The position numbers were made by a program, and so were the translations under genes. A stretch of DNA of 64,000 bases from Maritimibacter sp. DP1N21-5 (GTDB taxonomy: Bacteria > Pseudomonadota > Alphaproteobacteria > Rhodobacterales > Rhodobacteraceae): contig NZ_JAHUZF010000006.1 of NCBI RefSeq assembly GCF_019218295.1, positions 248,001 through 312,000 on the forward strand, given 5' to 3'. The notes beneath the pieces were generated by a model that made no database searches, had not been told where the DNA came from, and saw nothing but the letters and a program-made list of their open reading frames with translations. Positions 10,206 to 19,013 of the stretch are shown one piece after another (position 1 is the first letter of the stretch; the number at the start of each line of letters is the position of its first letter).

Positions 10206-10275
10206 CGGGCCACCTCCTCAGATTTCGGCGCAACCTACGCGCAACAGCCGCCTGTGCCAATTCGATTTCGGCGAA

Positions 10276-10283
10276 TTTGCAAA
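10276..10283. promoter_or_regulatory. Probable PccR (ScfR) box upstream of pccB
   Basis: TTTGCAAA is a perfect 8-base palindrome in the 218-base intergenic region between pccB and the MFS gene. In Rhodobacter sphaeroides, PccR controls pccB through a tandem of this sequence separated by four bases (published work). Here I see no second perfect copy at that spacing. Relaxed relatives (TCTGCGAA at 10301-10308 and ACTGCGAA at 10316-10323) lie further upstream of pccB. Assignment rests on the sequence match plus the presence of pccR 1.5 kb away. Confidence 0.7.
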
Positions 10284-10423
10284 CTACTGAAAACTTACGA
10301 TCTGCGAATTGAATAACTGCGAATACCTCGCTCGCGACGTCACAGAAACCAATGCAGCATATTCGCATGTCTGGACGTCGTGGCGTGTCGACAAACCGCG
10401 TGCTGCCGCCTAACACCCTTGCC

Positions 10424-11644
10424 ATGACGCAAGCCTATTCCGCGCGGTTCCTGGACAAGACCACACCGCCCCATATTTCGACCTTGATCCTTGTGACGAG
10501 CCTCGCGGCTCTTTCGATGAACGTATTCCTCCCGTCACTGCCGGAAATGGCCGAGGACTTCAGCGTGGATTACCGTTTCATGCAGTTGTCTGTCGCGATC
10601 TACCTTGGGATGAATGCGGTTCTTCAGATCATACTGGGGCCGATTTCGGATCGTTACGGGCGTCGTCCTGTTCTTCTGGCGTCCTTCGCTGTCTATATCG
10701 TCGCCTCGCTGGGCTGCATCTTCGCGCCGACGATCGGGGTTTTTCTCGTCTTCCGCATGGCACAGGCCTTCGTCGTCACCGGCATGATTCTGTCGCGCGC
10801 CATCATCCGCGACGTTCTCCCGGCCGAACAGGCGGCATCCTTCATCGCCTATGTCACCATGGGCATGTCGCTCGTGCCGATGTTCTCACCCTCTCTCGGA
10901 GGGTTTCTGGGCGAGTTCTTCGGCTGGCGGTCGACTTTCTGGCTTCAGGTTGTCGCCGGTCTCCTGATCTTCTGGATGATGTGGCGCGATCTGGGCGAGA
11001 CGCATCCGAGGGGTGAGCAGAGCCTCCGCGAGCAGCTTCGCGCCTATCCCGAGCTTCTGATGTCCCCGCGATTCTGGGGCTACTCTCTGGCCGCCATGTT
11101 CTCCACCGGCTGTTTCTTCGCTTATCTCGGGGGTGGCCCCTTCGTCGGGAGCGAGGTCTACCATCTTTCGGCGGCCGTGCTGGGTCTGTATTTCGGCGCG
11201 CCGGGCGTCGGGTATCTGGCCGGCAACTGGATCACCGGGCGCTACGCCGTGCGGGTCGGCATAAACCGGATGATGCTTTCGGGGAGCCTCGTCATCACGG
11301 TAGGCCTCGTCCTGTGTCTGGCGGTGCTCTTTACCGGTTCCGGGACCGCGCCCGTGTTCTTTGGCTTCATGCTTTTCGTGGGACTCGGCAACGGCATGGT
11401 TCTCCCCAACGCGAATTCGGGGATGCTGTCGGTTCGCCCGAAACTGGCCGGATCGGCGTCGGGACTGGGCGGAGCGATGATGATCGGTGGCGGCGCTGCA
11501 ATCTCGGGGTTCGTCGGCTCGCTTCTGACCGAGGAGGCCGGACCCTATCCGCTCCTCTGGTTGATGTTCCTGTCGTCGCTCTTGTCCATTTTCGCGGTCC
11601 TTCTGGTCATTTGGCGCGAGCGGCGCGTGGGCGCGCTGGTCTAG
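10424..11644 (+). CDS. MFS drug/metabolite exporter, Bcr/CflA type
   Basis: Protein of 406 aa with 12 predicted membrane segments. The conserved MFS loop 2-3 signature is visible (GPISDRYGRRPVLL), as is the R-D motif of the DHA1/Bcr-CflA group after segment 4 (LSRAIIRDVLP). A longer frame begins at 10352, but the ATG at 10424 is directly before the typical N terminus. Likely a proton-driven exporter in the inner membrane; substrate unknown. It is divergent from pccB and ends 67 bases before pccR, so it could share control by PccR and export an acid or a toxic by-product of propionate metabolism, which is inference. Confidence 0.88.
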   Translation: MTQAYSARFLDKTTPPHISTLILVTSLAALSMNVFLPSLPEMAEDFSVDYRFMQLSVAIYLGMNAVLQIILGPISDRYGRRPVLLASFAVYIVASLGCIFAPTIGVFLVFRMAQAFVVTGMILSRAIIRDVLPAEQAASFIAYVTMGMSLVPMFSPSLGGFLGEFFGWRSTFWLQVVAGLLIFWMMWRDLGETHPRGEQSLREQLRAYPELLMSPRFWGYSLAAMFSTGCFFAYLGGGPFVGSEVYHLSAAVLGLYFGAPGVGYLAGNWITGRYAVRVGINRMMLSGSLVITVGLVLCLAVLFTGSGTAPVFFGFMLFVGLGNGMVLPNANSGMLSVRPKLAGSASGLGGAMMIGGGAAISGFVGSLLTEEAGPYPLLWLMFLSSLLSIFAVLLVIWRERRVGALV

Positions 11645-11668
11645 GACCGCGAGCCCATTGCGGCGCGC

Positions 11669-11698
11669 TTTGCAAAGGCTGTAGAACATTTTTGCAAA
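11669..11698. promoter_or_regulatory. Paired TTTGCAAA boxes at the pccR start, probable autoregulatory operator
   Basis: Two perfect TTTGCAAA palindromes lie at 11669-11676 and 11691-11698. Their centres are 22 bases apart, two helical turns on the same DNA face. The second abuts the AGAGAGGG ribosome region 14 bases before the pccR ATG. Bound PccR would cover the transcription and translation start region, so negative autoregulation is the natural reading. The MFS gene ends at 11644, so this site serves pccR. Confidence 0.75.
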
Positions 11699-11711
11699 AG
11701 AGAGGGCCGCC

Positions 11712-13103
11712 ATGCCGACACAGAAGCTCTATGCGGGCGTCAAACTGCGCGAGACCCGCTCGCGCCTGGGCCTGACGCAAAAGGCCTTTGCCGAGAAGCT
11801 GGGCGTGTCGCTGCCCTATCTCAACCAGATGGAGAACAATAACCGCCCGGTCTCCACTGGTGTCGTTCTCGCGCTCGCGCAGGAATTCGGCTTCGACGTG
11901 GCGGAGCTTTCCACCGGCGATGCCGAGCGGCTCGTCACCGACATGCGCGAGGCGCTGGCCGATCCGGTCTTTGCCGATGCGACGCCGCCCGTTGCCGACC
12001 TGCGGCTCGTCGCCTCGAACGCGCCGGCGCTGGCGCGGGCCTTTCTGGAGCTGCATCGCGCCTATCGGCAGGGCCACGAACGGCTCGCCTCGCTGGACGA
12101 GGCTCTGGGCCGGGAAGGCGGTGCCGTGCAGGCGAGCCCCTGGGAAGAGGTGCGGGACTTTTTCCACTATTGCGACAACTACATCGACGCGGTGGACCGG
12201 GCCGCCGAGCATTTCGTGCGCGATGCGACGCCCGAAGCAGCGGCCGAGGCCTTCCTGTCGCGCCGTGGGATCACGCTCTCGCTGACCGACCAGCCCCGCC
12301 TGCGCGGATACGACCCCGAGGCGGGAGAGCTTACCCTCTCCGCCCTGTCGAGCCCCGCGACAAGACGCTTCCAACTCCTCCACCAGATCGCGCTCATTGC
12401 GCAGAACGACCTGCTGGAAGCCACGCTCGACCTCGCCCGGTTCCAGACGCCCGAGGCCCGTGCCATCGCCAAGATCGGACTGGCCAACTATTTCGCAGGT
12501 GCGGCGCTCTTGCCATATCAGCGGTTCCTCAAGGCCGCGCAGGACGCCCGGCACGATCTGGAACGGCTCTCCGATCTCTTCGGGGCTTCCATCGAACAGG
12601 TCGCCCATCGGCTGTCGACCTTGCAACGCCCGGGCGCCAAGGGCATCCCCTTCTTCTTTGTCCGCGTGGATCAGGCTGGCACGATCACCAAGCGCCACTC
12701 CGCCACAAGGCTTCAGTTCGCGCGCTTCGGAGGGGCCTGTCCGCTGTGGAACGTCCATCGCGCCTTCGAGACGCCCGGTCGATTCCTGCGGCAACTGGCG
12801 CAGACCCCCGACGGCGTGCGTTATATTTCTCTTGCGCGCGACGTGTCGAAATCCGGCGGCAGCTTCACGGCACCCACACGGCGATATGCCATTTCGCTGG
12901 GATGCGAGGTGAAGCACGCGGGCTCCCTCGTTTATGCCGACGATCTGGACGTCTCCAATGCCGCCGCCTTCGAGCCCATCGGGATTTCCTGCCGCATCTG
13001 TGAACGCGCCGATTGCCACCAACGTTCCGTGCCGCCGCTGGAGCGCAAGCTGCGGGTCGATCCGAATGCCCGCGACGTGATCCCTTACGAGATTGAGCGG
13101 TGA
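11712..13103 (+). CDS. pccR: PccR, short-chain fatty acyl-CoA transcriptional regulator (ScfR family)
   Basis: Protein of 463 aa. An N-terminal XRE helix-turn-helix spans about residues 8-64 (LGLTQKAFAEKLGVSLPYLNQ). The middle is an IrrE/DUF955-like domain with LLHQIALIAQ where a metalloprotease would have HExxH, so it is probably non-catalytic. The C-terminal domain carries several cysteines (GACPLW, GCEVKH, CRICERADCHQ), typical of the ScfR group. The family senses acyl-CoAs; PccR senses propionyl-CoA status and controls pccB. The gene follows the MFS gene, has its own paired TTTGCAAA boxes, and overlaps the hydrolase gene by four bases (GTGA). Confidence 0.92.
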   Translation: MPTQKLYAGVKLRETRSRLGLTQKAFAEKLGVSLPYLNQMENNNRPVSTGVVLALAQEFGFDVAELSTGDAERLVTDMREALADPVFADATPPVADLRLVASNAPALARAFLELHRAYRQGHERLASLDEALGREGGAVQASPWEEVRDFFHYCDNYIDAVDRAAEHFVRDATPEAAAEAFLSRRGITLSLTDQPRLRGYDPEAGELTLSALSSPATRRFQLLHQIALIAQNDLLEATLDLARFQTPEARAIAKIGLANYFAGAALLPYQRFLKAAQDARHDLERLSDLFGASIEQVAHRLSTLQRPGAKGIPFFFVRVDQAGTITKRHSATRLQFARFGGACPLWNVHRAFETPGRFLRQLAQTPDGVRYISLARDVSKSGGSFTAPTRRYAISLGCEVKHAGSLVYADDLDVSNAAAFEPIGISCRICERADCHQRSVPPLERKLRVDPNARDVIPYEIER

Positions 13104-13876
13104 AACTGCTCCTGATCCTCGTACTCGTGGGCGGTGCCGCCTTCGTCGGCCTGCGCATCGTCGAACGCGCCGTGATCTATCCGTTCTCGCCGCTGCGGGA
13201 GGATCCCCCGGCCGGCCTCACCGAGGTCGAGGTGCCGACGCCCGACGGTAAACGGCTTGTAGTCTGGACTGCGCCACCCACGCCGGGCCGGGCCACGGTG
13301 CTCTATTTCCACGGAAACGCAGGTAACCTCGCCGGGCGCGCAGGGCGGTTCGAGGCGTTTCTCTCGCGCGGTCTTGGCGTCGTGGCCGCAGGTTATCGCG
13401 GCTCGTCGGGGTCCACTGGCTGGCCAAGCGAGCAGGCGCTTGTCGGGGATGCCCTCACGCTTCGCGCGGTCCTTCCCGATCTGGTCGGTGATGGCCCGGT
13501 CGTCTGTTATGGCGAAAGCCTCGGCGCAGCCGTCGCCACCCGTCTCGCCGCGCTGGACGGCTGCGACGCCCTCGTGCTCGAAGCGCCCTTCACTTCGATC
13601 TCGGACATGGGGCAGGCTCTCTATGGCATCCCCCGGCTTGATCTCCTGGCCCGCTCGCATTGGCGCAGCGTCGGTCACATTCGAACCGTGACCGTGCCGC
13701 TCACGGTTCTTCACGGGACCGAGGATCGTCTTATCCCCTTCGGGCAGGGCGAAGCGGTGTTCGAAGCCGCCGCGTCCCCGGACAAGACCTTCGTGCCGCT
13801 GGAGGGCGGTGGGCACACGAACCTTTGGCAACCGCCCGTCACCGGCCCGCTCTTTCTGTTTCTCGACCGGATCTAG
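13100..13876 (+). CDS. Alpha/beta hydrolase, BEM46/FrsA-like serine hydrolase
   Basis: Protein of 258 aa starting with GTG inside the pccR stop (GTGA), so translated by coupling. Residues 1-20 form a membrane anchor or uncleaved signal. The catalytic triad is visible: Ser140 in GESLG, Asp209 in HGTEDRLIP, His239 in GGGHTNL. The oxyanion motif HGNAGN is at 71-76. The family is esterase-like with broad or unknown substrates; a thioesterase role on acyl-CoA products would fit the pccR neighbourhood but is inference. A 108-base gap separates it from the CoxG-like gene. Confidence 0.88.
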   Translation: MKLLLILVLVGGAAFVGLRIVERAVIYPFSPLREDPPAGLTEVEVPTPDGKRLVVWTAPPTPGRATVLYFHGNAGNLAGRAGRFEAFLSRGLGVVAAGYRGSSGSTGWPSEQALVGDALTLRAVLPDLVGDGPVVCYGESLGAAVATRLAALDGCDALVLEAPFTSISDMGQALYGIPRLDLLARSHWRSVGHIRTVTVPLTVLHGTEDRLIPFGQGEAVFEAAASPDKTFVPLEGGGHTNLWQPPVTGPLFLFLDRI

Positions 13877-13984
13877 GCGCCTTTCGGCTCGGGGCGGACC
13901 GTGGGCCTGCTCGGCCAAAGGTCGAATTGCTTTCCCCCGCACATCGTCCCATCTATGGTCCCCGGAACGATGGGAGGAGCCCCT

Positions 13985-14461
13985 ATGGAAATGAATGGCA
14001 GCCGCGTGATCGCGGCGGATCGCGAAACGGTCTGGAAACACCTCAACAGTGCCGAAACGCTGCAAGCCTGCATTCCGGGCTGCGAGGAACTGGAGGGCTC
14101 GCCCGAGGATGGTTTCGCGGCCACCGTGAAACAGAAGGTCGGTCCGGTGAAGGCGACCTTCAAGGGCGAGGTAACGCTCGAAGACGTCAACGCGCCGGAA
14201 AGCTACAAGCTGGTCGGCGAGGGCAAGGGCGGGGTCGCCGGCTTTGCCAAGGGTGGCGCTGTCGTCAAGCTGACCGAGGTCGAAGGCGGCACGGAGCTTT
14301 CCTATGATGTCGAGGCCAAGGTCGGCGGAAAGCTCGCCCAGCTGGGCAATCGGATCGTGAACGGTTTTGCGAAGAAGATGGTCGATTCCTTCTTCGAACG
14401 CTTCGAGGCCGTGGTCGAGGGCCGTGATCCCAACGCCGTGAAGGAAGAGGCCGAGGGCTGA
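13985..14461 (+). CDS. CoxG-like SRPBCC family protein
   Basis: Protein of 158 aa of the CO dehydrogenase subunit G (CoxG/PF06240) family, an SRPBCC/START-like fold. Typical family blocks are seen: VWKHLNSAETLQACIPGCEELE near the N terminus and the A-x-x-GGKLAQLGNRIVNGFAKKMVDSFFERF helix at the end. Start chosen at the ATG at 13985 with GGGAGGAG upstream. CoxG recruits CO dehydrogenase to the membrane in Oligotropha, but no coxMSL genes are nearby, so this copy may act with another molybdo-enzyme or in membrane lipid binding. A terminator follows. Confidence 0.88.
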   Translation: MEMNGSRVIAADRETVWKHLNSAETLQACIPGCEELEGSPEDGFAATVKQKVGPVKATFKGEVTLEDVNAPESYKLVGEGKGGVAGFAKGGAVVKLTEVEGGTELSYDVEAKVGGKLAQLGNRIVNGFAKKMVDSFFERFEAVVEGRDPNAVKEEAEG

Positions 14462-14488
14462 CCGCGGGTCAGCATCGGCAAAGGTTCG

Positions 14489-14525
14489 AAGGGCGCGCCC
14501 CAACGAAGCGGCGCGCCCTTTGGTC
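14489..14525 (+). terminator. Intrinsic terminator after the CoxG-like gene, possibly bidirectional
   Basis: Perfect 11-base arms (14489-14499 and 14510-14520) of AAGGGCGCGCC type surround a 10-base loop and are followed by a short T-rich stretch. It lies between the convergent CoxG-like and ydcH genes and could serve both, although the T tract is weak in either direction. Confidence 0.7.
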
Positions 14526-14536
14526 CTGTATCGGGT

Positions 14537-14782
14537 TCAGGAATGAACCTCGGTCAGCATCTTGTAGATTTCATCCTTCAGCGCCGCGCGGGCCTTGCGC
14601 TGGGCCGTGGCATTGAAGTCGTCGGTCGGGGCCACGTCGGTTTCGGCGCGATGCACGGCACGATTGATCTCGTGATATTCGTCGTAAAGCCGGGCGAAAT
14701 GCGCGTCCCGGGCCTTCAGCACCTTCATCTGTTCGATGAGGTCCGGGAATTCTTCGTGGAGTTCGTGGGGGGTATTGGACAT
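14537..14782 (-). CDS. ydcH: YdcH family (DUF465) small protein
   Basis: Protein of 81 aa. The start is the ATG at 14782 with AAGGAG upstream. The sequence is the typical DUF465 helical hairpin, with an FPDLIEQMKVLKARDAHFARLYDEYHEI segment and a basic C-terminal helix ending LKDEIYKMLTE. Function is not established; the family is short, cytoplasmic and coiled-coil-like. It sits downstream of an FNR/CRP-type palindrome (14837-14852), so oxygen- or NO-dependent control is likely. Confidence 0.9.
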   Translation of the reverse strand: MSNTPHELHEEFPDLIEQMKVLKARDAHFARLYDEYHEINRAVHRAETDVAPTDDFNATAQRKARAALKDEIYKMLTEVHS

Positions 14783-14836
14783 GTCGCGTCTCCTTGTCTG
14801 TCGAGACGAGGATAGGAGGGGGGGCGGGCAGGTGAC

Positions 14837-14852
14837 TTTGACTTCGGTCAAA
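14837..14852. promoter_or_regulatory. FNR/CRP-superfamily box (TTTGAC-N4-GTCAAA) upstream of ydcH
   Basis: A perfect six-base inverted repeat with four-base spacer TTCG. Its core TTGAC-N4-GTCAA has the geometry of FNR/FnrL/Dnr-type operators (TTGAY-N4-RTCAA). It is centred about 62 bases upstream of the ydcH ATG, a usual distance for class II activation if transcription starts about 20 bases before the ATG. The hemerythrin gene ends 19 bases further upstream. Which regulator binds cannot be told from sequence. Confidence 0.6.
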
Positions 14853-14870
14853 TAGCGGCCGAATGCGCGG

Positions 14871-15431
14871 TCAGAACCGTCCCTGTCCATGTTCCAGGAT
14901 CAGCGGCACGATGACGTCCTCTTCATCGGTGAGATGTCGGTCGAGAAACCCGCGAAACGCCTCCTGAACCTCGAGAAGCCGCCCGGTTTCGTCGCGCACC
15001 TGCGCCCCGGACTGAAGCGGGCGCAGCACGTCGTTCGTCGCGTCTGCGAGCGCGTTCATGTGGTCATGGAGCGCATGGTGATCCTTGTCCAGAATGTCGA
15101 AGGCCCGCACGAGACGCGGGTCGAACTCGACCATCAGCGGGAAGTAATGATGATCCTCGATGCCGTGATGACCCTGAAGCCCCTGCAGAAAAAACCCTGT
15201 GTAGCGCGAGGTAGCGGACCCGAAGCGCATCGGGTCGGCCCCGTCCAGATAGCTCTGCGATCCGGTGATGAGCTCGTTCATCACGGCACGGAATTTCCCG
15301 TGCATCTCGAGCCAGAAGGCGGTCAGGCCGGGGAAGTTCGGATGCCCCTCCCACATGTCGCGGGGATAGCGGTCGGCGAGTACGCGCAGCTCGGACGGAA
15401 GGCCGTCGCGCCCCGAAAGGTCGTCGTTCAT
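14871..15431 (-). CDS. Hemerythrin-domain protein
   Basis: Protein of 186 aa with the four-helix hemerythrin pattern of iron-binding His/Glu/Asp: HGKFR in helix 1, HHGIEDHHYFP in helix 2, DKDHHALHDHM in helix 3, and RHLTDEEDVIVP near the end. Such proteins bind a di-iron centre and oxygen or NO; some sense or repair oxidative or nitrosative damage. Its ATG overlaps the preceding stop (ATGA), and that gene in turn overlaps betA, making this the last gene of the choline/betaine operon. That placement is unusual and may tie it to oxygen-dependent choline oxidation (inference). Confidence 0.88.
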   Translation of the reverse strand: MNDDLSGRDGLPSELRVLADRYPRDMWEGHPNFPGLTAFWLEMHGKFRAVMNELITGSQSYLDGADPMRFGSATSRYTGFFLQGLQGHHGIEDHHYFPLMVEFDPRLVRAFDILDKDHHALHDHMNALADATNDVLRPLQSGAQVRDETGRLLEVQEAFRGFLDRHLTDEEDVIVPLILEHGQGRF

Positions 15432-15847
15432 TTTTTCTGTCCGCGGGGCGTGCAGCGATAGCTGGCGAACCACGGCTCGCCGTCGTCGAAGCCCGAGGCA
15501 CCCGTCTGCCAGTACTCGCCGCTTTCCTCGATCACCACCGTCGGAATCGGCTCGCCGTTCCAATAGGTCACGATCAGGTGGTAATTGCCGTAGACGCTGG
15601 ACCAATACTCGGTCTCGCCGATCTCGGCCACGACGTCGATGAAGGCCGATGTCCGCGTTTTTGCTGCGAAATCATAGGTGATCGACCCGCTCTCTTCGTT
15701 CACGCGCGTTTCCTCGCTCTCCAGCCCGACCTTGAGATGGAGCGCGAGGTCACAATCCCAGACATCGGCCTTGTCCCACATCGCCTGCGACAGGGCGGGC
15801 GTTGCGATCAGGCTCGCGATCAAAGCGAAGGGCAGGGCAGGGGTCAT
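15428..15847 (-). CDS. Secreted protein of unknown function in the betaine operon
   Basis: Protein of 139 aa with a signal peptide (1-21, ending ALSQA). The mature part contains cysteines in DVWDCDLAL and SYRCTPRG that could form a disulfide, and a beta-rich pattern ([28 protein letters not shown]). I do not recognise a family. It overlaps betA by four bases upstream (ATGA) and the hemerythrin gene by four bases downstream, so it is made with both. A periplasmic role linked to osmolyte uptake or oxygen is possible but unsupported. Confidence 0.75.
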   Translation of the reverse strand: MTPALPFALIASLIATPALSQAMWDKADVWDCDLALHLKVGLESEETRVNEESGSITYDFAAKTRTSAFIDVVAEIGETEYWSSVYGNYHLIVTYWNGEPIPTVVIEESGEYWQTGASGFDDGEPWFASYRCTPRGQKK

Positions 15848-17496
15848 GCCCCGACCCTAACGCTCCTTTGCTCGGTCTGCCAGTCCGGGGCGATCCAGGG
15901 CTGGCGATTGTCGCGCGGGAGCTTGCGGCCGAGGATATGGTCGGCCGCCTTCTCGCCCACCATGATCGAGGGCGCATTGGTGTTGCCGTTGGTCACGCGG
16001 GGGAAGATCGAACTGTCCGCGACCCGCAGACCCTCGACCCCGATCACCCGGCATTCCGGGTCAACGACCGCGCCGGGATCGTCCGCGCGTCCCATGCGCG
16101 CCGTCCCGCAGGGGTGATAGGCGCTTTCGGCATGTTCGCGGATGAAGGCGTCGAGCGTCGCGTCGCTGTCATCGCCACCCGGCTGGATCTCGAACTTCAC
16201 GTGCTCGGCCATGGCGGGCTGGCGGAAGATCTCGCGGGTGAGGCGCAGGGCCGCCCGGAAATCCACCCAGTCCTGATCGTGCGACATGTAGTTGAACACG
16301 ATCTTCGGCGCGTCCTTCGGGTCGGCCGAGCGCAGCGTCACGGCGCCCCGTGACTGCGAGCGCATGGGTCCTACGTGGGCCTGGAACCCGTGGCCCTCGG
16401 CGGCGGCGCGTCCGTCGTAGCGCACCGCGATGGGCAGGAAGTGGAACTGGATATCGGGGTATTCGACGCCCGCCCGCGACCGGATGAAGCCGCAGCTTTC
16501 GAACTGGTTCGACGCACCATGCCCGGTGCGGGTGAGAAGCCACTGCGCCCCCACCATCGCCTTGCCCAGAAGGTTCCAGTAGCGATAAAGCGTGATGGGT
16601 TTCTTGGCGGCGAACTGGAAATAGACCTCCAGGTGGTCCTGAAGGTTCTGCCCGACGCCCGCCCGATCCGCGATCACGTCGATCCCATGCTCGGCGAGAT
16701 GCGCGGCAGGTCCGATGCCCGAGAGCATGAGGAGTTTTGGCGTGTTGATCGAGGAGGCCGACAGGATGACCTCCTTCGTCGCCGTGATCTGGCCTTTGTC
16801 GGTCTCGACCCCCACGGCGCGTCCGTTCTCGATCACCACGCGTTTCGCGAGCGCCCGCGTCACCGTCACGTCGCTGTCGCGCATCGCGGGCCGGAGATAG
16901 GCATTGGCCGCCGACCAGCGCGTGCCCTTCCAGACCGTCATGTCGAAGGCGCCGAAGCCTTCCTGCTGCTCGCCGTTGTAGTCCTTGGTGACCGGGTATC
17001 CTGCCTGCCGACCGGCCTCGACAAAGGCCTTCATGAGCGGGTTCCACTGGCGCGCACGGGTCACATGCAGCGGGCCGTAGTCGCCGCGCCAGGTGCTGTC
17101 CGTGTTGCCGTGCCAGTTCTCCATCCGCCGGAAATAGGGCAGCACGTCCGAGTAGCCCCAACCCTGCGCCCCGGTTTCCTCCCAGTGGTCGTAGTCGCGC
17201 GCATGTCCGCGCACATAGACCATGCCGTTCACGCTCGACGATCCTCCGATCACCTTGCCGCGCGGCACGACGAGGCGACGGTTGTCGAGGTGCGGCTCGG
17301 GCTCGGACAAGAAGCCCCAGTCATAACGCGACATGTTCATCGGATAGGAGAGCGCGCCCGGCATCTGGATGAAGGGGCCTGCATCCGATCCGCCATGTTC
17401 GATCACGATGACCGAATGCCCGGCCTCGCCCAGCCGATAAGCGAGCGCGCAGCCGGCGGATCCGGCGCCGACGATGACGTAGTCAGCTTGCATCAT
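15844..17496 (-). CDS. betA: Choline dehydrogenase
   Basis: Protein of 550 aa of the GMC oxidoreductase family that oxidises choline to betaine aldehyde, passing electrons to the respiratory chain. The FAD-binding glycine motif [14 protein letters not shown] is at the N terminus. The GMC signatures are present ([15 protein letters not shown], and [17 protein letters not shown]), as is the C-terminal active-site region with [10 protein letters not shown] and [15 protein letters not shown]. It is membrane-associated in the family. Spacing is 16 bases from betB, with an ATGA overlap onto the following secreted protein. Part of betI-betC-betB-betA. Confidence 0.96.
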   Translation of the reverse strand: MMQADYVIVGAGSAGCALAYRLGEAGHSVIVIEHGGSDAGPFIQMPGALSYPMNMSRYDWGFLSEPEPHLDNRRLVVPRGKVIGGSSSVNGMVYVRGHARDYDHWEETGAQGWGYSDVLPYFRRMENWHGNTDSTWRGDYGPLHVTRARQWNPLMKAFVEAGRQAGYPVTKDYNGEQQEGFGAFDMTVWKGTRWSAANAYLRPAMRDSDVTVTRALAKRVVIENGRAVGVETDKGQITATKEVILSASSINTPKLLMLSGIGPAAHLAEHGIDVIADRAGVGQNLQDHLEVYFQFAAKKPITLYRYWNLLGKAMVGAQWLLTRTGHGASNQFESCGFIRSRAGVEYPDIQFHFLPIAVRYDGRAAAEGHGFQAHVGPMRSQSRGAVTLRSADPKDAPKIVFNYMSHDQDWVDFRAALRLTREIFRQPAMAEHVKFEIQPGGDDSDATLDAFIREHAESAYHPCGTARMGRADDPGAVVDPECRVIGVEGLRVADSSIFPRVTNGNTNAPSIMVGEKAADHILGRKLPRDNRQPWIAPDWQTEQRSVRVGA

Positions 17497-17512
17497 GTCT
17501 ACCCTTGACCCT

Positions 17513-18970
17513 TCAGAACGGCGCTTCGCAGGCGTTCATGCGCACGAAGACCGACTTCACCTCGGAATAGTGGTTGATCGCTTCCTTGGAGTTCTCACGC
17601 CCGACACCCGAGGCTTTGACGCCCCCGAACGGCGCTTCGACCGGCGCATCGTTGTAGCTGTTGATGTAGCAGGTCCCGGCCTCGAACCCCGCGACGACCC
17701 GGTGCGCGCGGGCGAAATCCCGGGTGAAGACTCCGGCGGCGAGGCCGTATTCGGTCGCATTGGCCCGCGCCAGGACCTCGTCTTCCGTGTCGAAATCGAG
17801 GACGCACATCACGGGGCCGAAGATTTCCTCCCGCGCGATGGTCATGCCGTCGGTGACGTCGGCAAAGACGGTCGGTTCGATGAAGAACCCGTCGCGGTCC
17901 GGGCGGGCGCCGCCGGTCACAAGCCGCGCGGCCTCTTCCTTGCCCTTGGCGACATAACGCTGGACGATATCGAGTTGCGCTTGGCTCACCATGGGGCCGA
18001 AATTCGTGGTCTCATCCAGCGGGTCGCCCATGACGACATCTGCGATGCGCTCGGTCAGGCGGCCGAGGAAAGCCTCCTTGATGCCTTTCTGCACGAAGAC
18101 CCGCGTGCCGTTAGAACAGATCTGCCCGGTGGAATAGAAGTTGCCGAGGATCGCGCCCGAAACCGCGCTGTCGAGGTCGGCGTCGTCGAAGATGACGAGG
18201 GGCGATTTGCCGCCCAGTTCCATGGTCACATGCTTCATCTCGCCCGCGGCGATCCCCGCGACCTTCTTGCCGGTGGGGACCGAGCCGGTGAGCGAGACCT
18301 TGGCCACGCGCGGATCGGTGATAAGCGCGGCGCCCACGGCCCCCGCCCCGTTCACCACGTTGAAGACGCCATCGGGCAGCCCCGCCTCGGTCAGGATCTC
18401 CGCGAGCTTCAGCGCGCCGAGGGTGGTGGTTTCAGAAGGCTTGAACACCATCGCGTTCCCGCAGGCGAGCGCCGGCGCGGCTTTCCATCCGGCGATCTGG
18501 GTCGGATAGTTCCACGCGCCGATGCCGACGCAGACGCCCAAGGGCTGGCGGATCGTATAGGCGAAGTTGCCGTCGCCCAGCGGGATATGCTCGCCGGTGA
18601 GCGAGGCCGCGAGCCCGCCGAAATATTCGAGCGCGTCGGCGGCCGAGACAGCGTCGGCGACCAGCGTTTCCTGAAGCGGCTTGCCGGTGTCCATCGTCTC
18701 GATCTCGGAGAGTTCGCGGTTACGCTCCCGGATGATGTCCGCGGCCCGGCGCAGGATCCTGCCCCGGTCCATGCCGCTCATTGCCGCCCAGGCAGGCTGG
18801 GCACTCTTCGCGGCAGAAATCGCCTGATCAACGATGGCCGGCGTGGCGGCGTAGACACGGGCGATTTCCGCGCCCGTAGCCGGGTAGATCACCGGGATCG
18901 GCTCGCCGCGCGTGTCTTCGACATAATTGCCGTTCACGTAGTGGCTGGCGGTGGGTTTCGGGTCGGTCAT
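17513..18970 (-). CDS. betB: Betaine aldehyde dehydrogenase
   Basis: Protein of 485 aa that oxidises betaine aldehyde to glycine betaine with NAD(P)+. Aldehyde dehydrogenase residues are all present: Asn154, Lys177 (FKPSE), Glu251 (MELGGKS) and the nucleophile Cys285 (GQICSNGT). The frame stays open upstream to 19270, but the ATG at 18970 gives the normal family length. It lies 43 bases downstream of betC and 16 bases upstream of betA. Confidence 0.97.
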   Translation of the reverse strand: MTDPKPTASHYVNGNYVEDTRGEPIPVIYPATGAEIARVYAATPAIVDQAISAAKSAQPAWAAMSGMDRGRILRRAADIIRERNRELSEIETMDTGKPLQETLVADAVSAADALEYFGGLAASLTGEHIPLGDGNFAYTIRQPLGVCVGIGAWNYPTQIAGWKAAPALACGNAMVFKPSETTTLGALKLAEILTEAGLPDGVFNVVNGAGAVGAALITDPRVAKVSLTGSVPTGKKVAGIAAGEMKHVTMELGGKSPLVIFDDADLDSAVSGAILGNFYSTGQICSNGTRVFVQKGIKEAFLGRLTERIADVVMGDPLDETTNFGPMVSQAQLDIVQRYVAKGKEEAARLVTGGARPDRDGFFIEPTVFADVTDGMTIAREEIFGPVMCVLDFDTEDEVLARANATEYGLAAGVFTRDFARAHRVVAGFEAGTCYINSYNDAPVEAPFGGVKASGVGRENSKEAINHYSEVKSVFVRMNACEAPF

Positions 18971-19013
18971 GTCGGATGCCTCCGGCGGGCGTATTTGGAG
19001 AAAGATGAAAGGG

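Noticed and set aside
10284..10295. Second TTTGCAAA box at the four-base spacing next to 10276-10283
   Set aside because: The sequence there (TGAAAACT) matches only two of eight positions.
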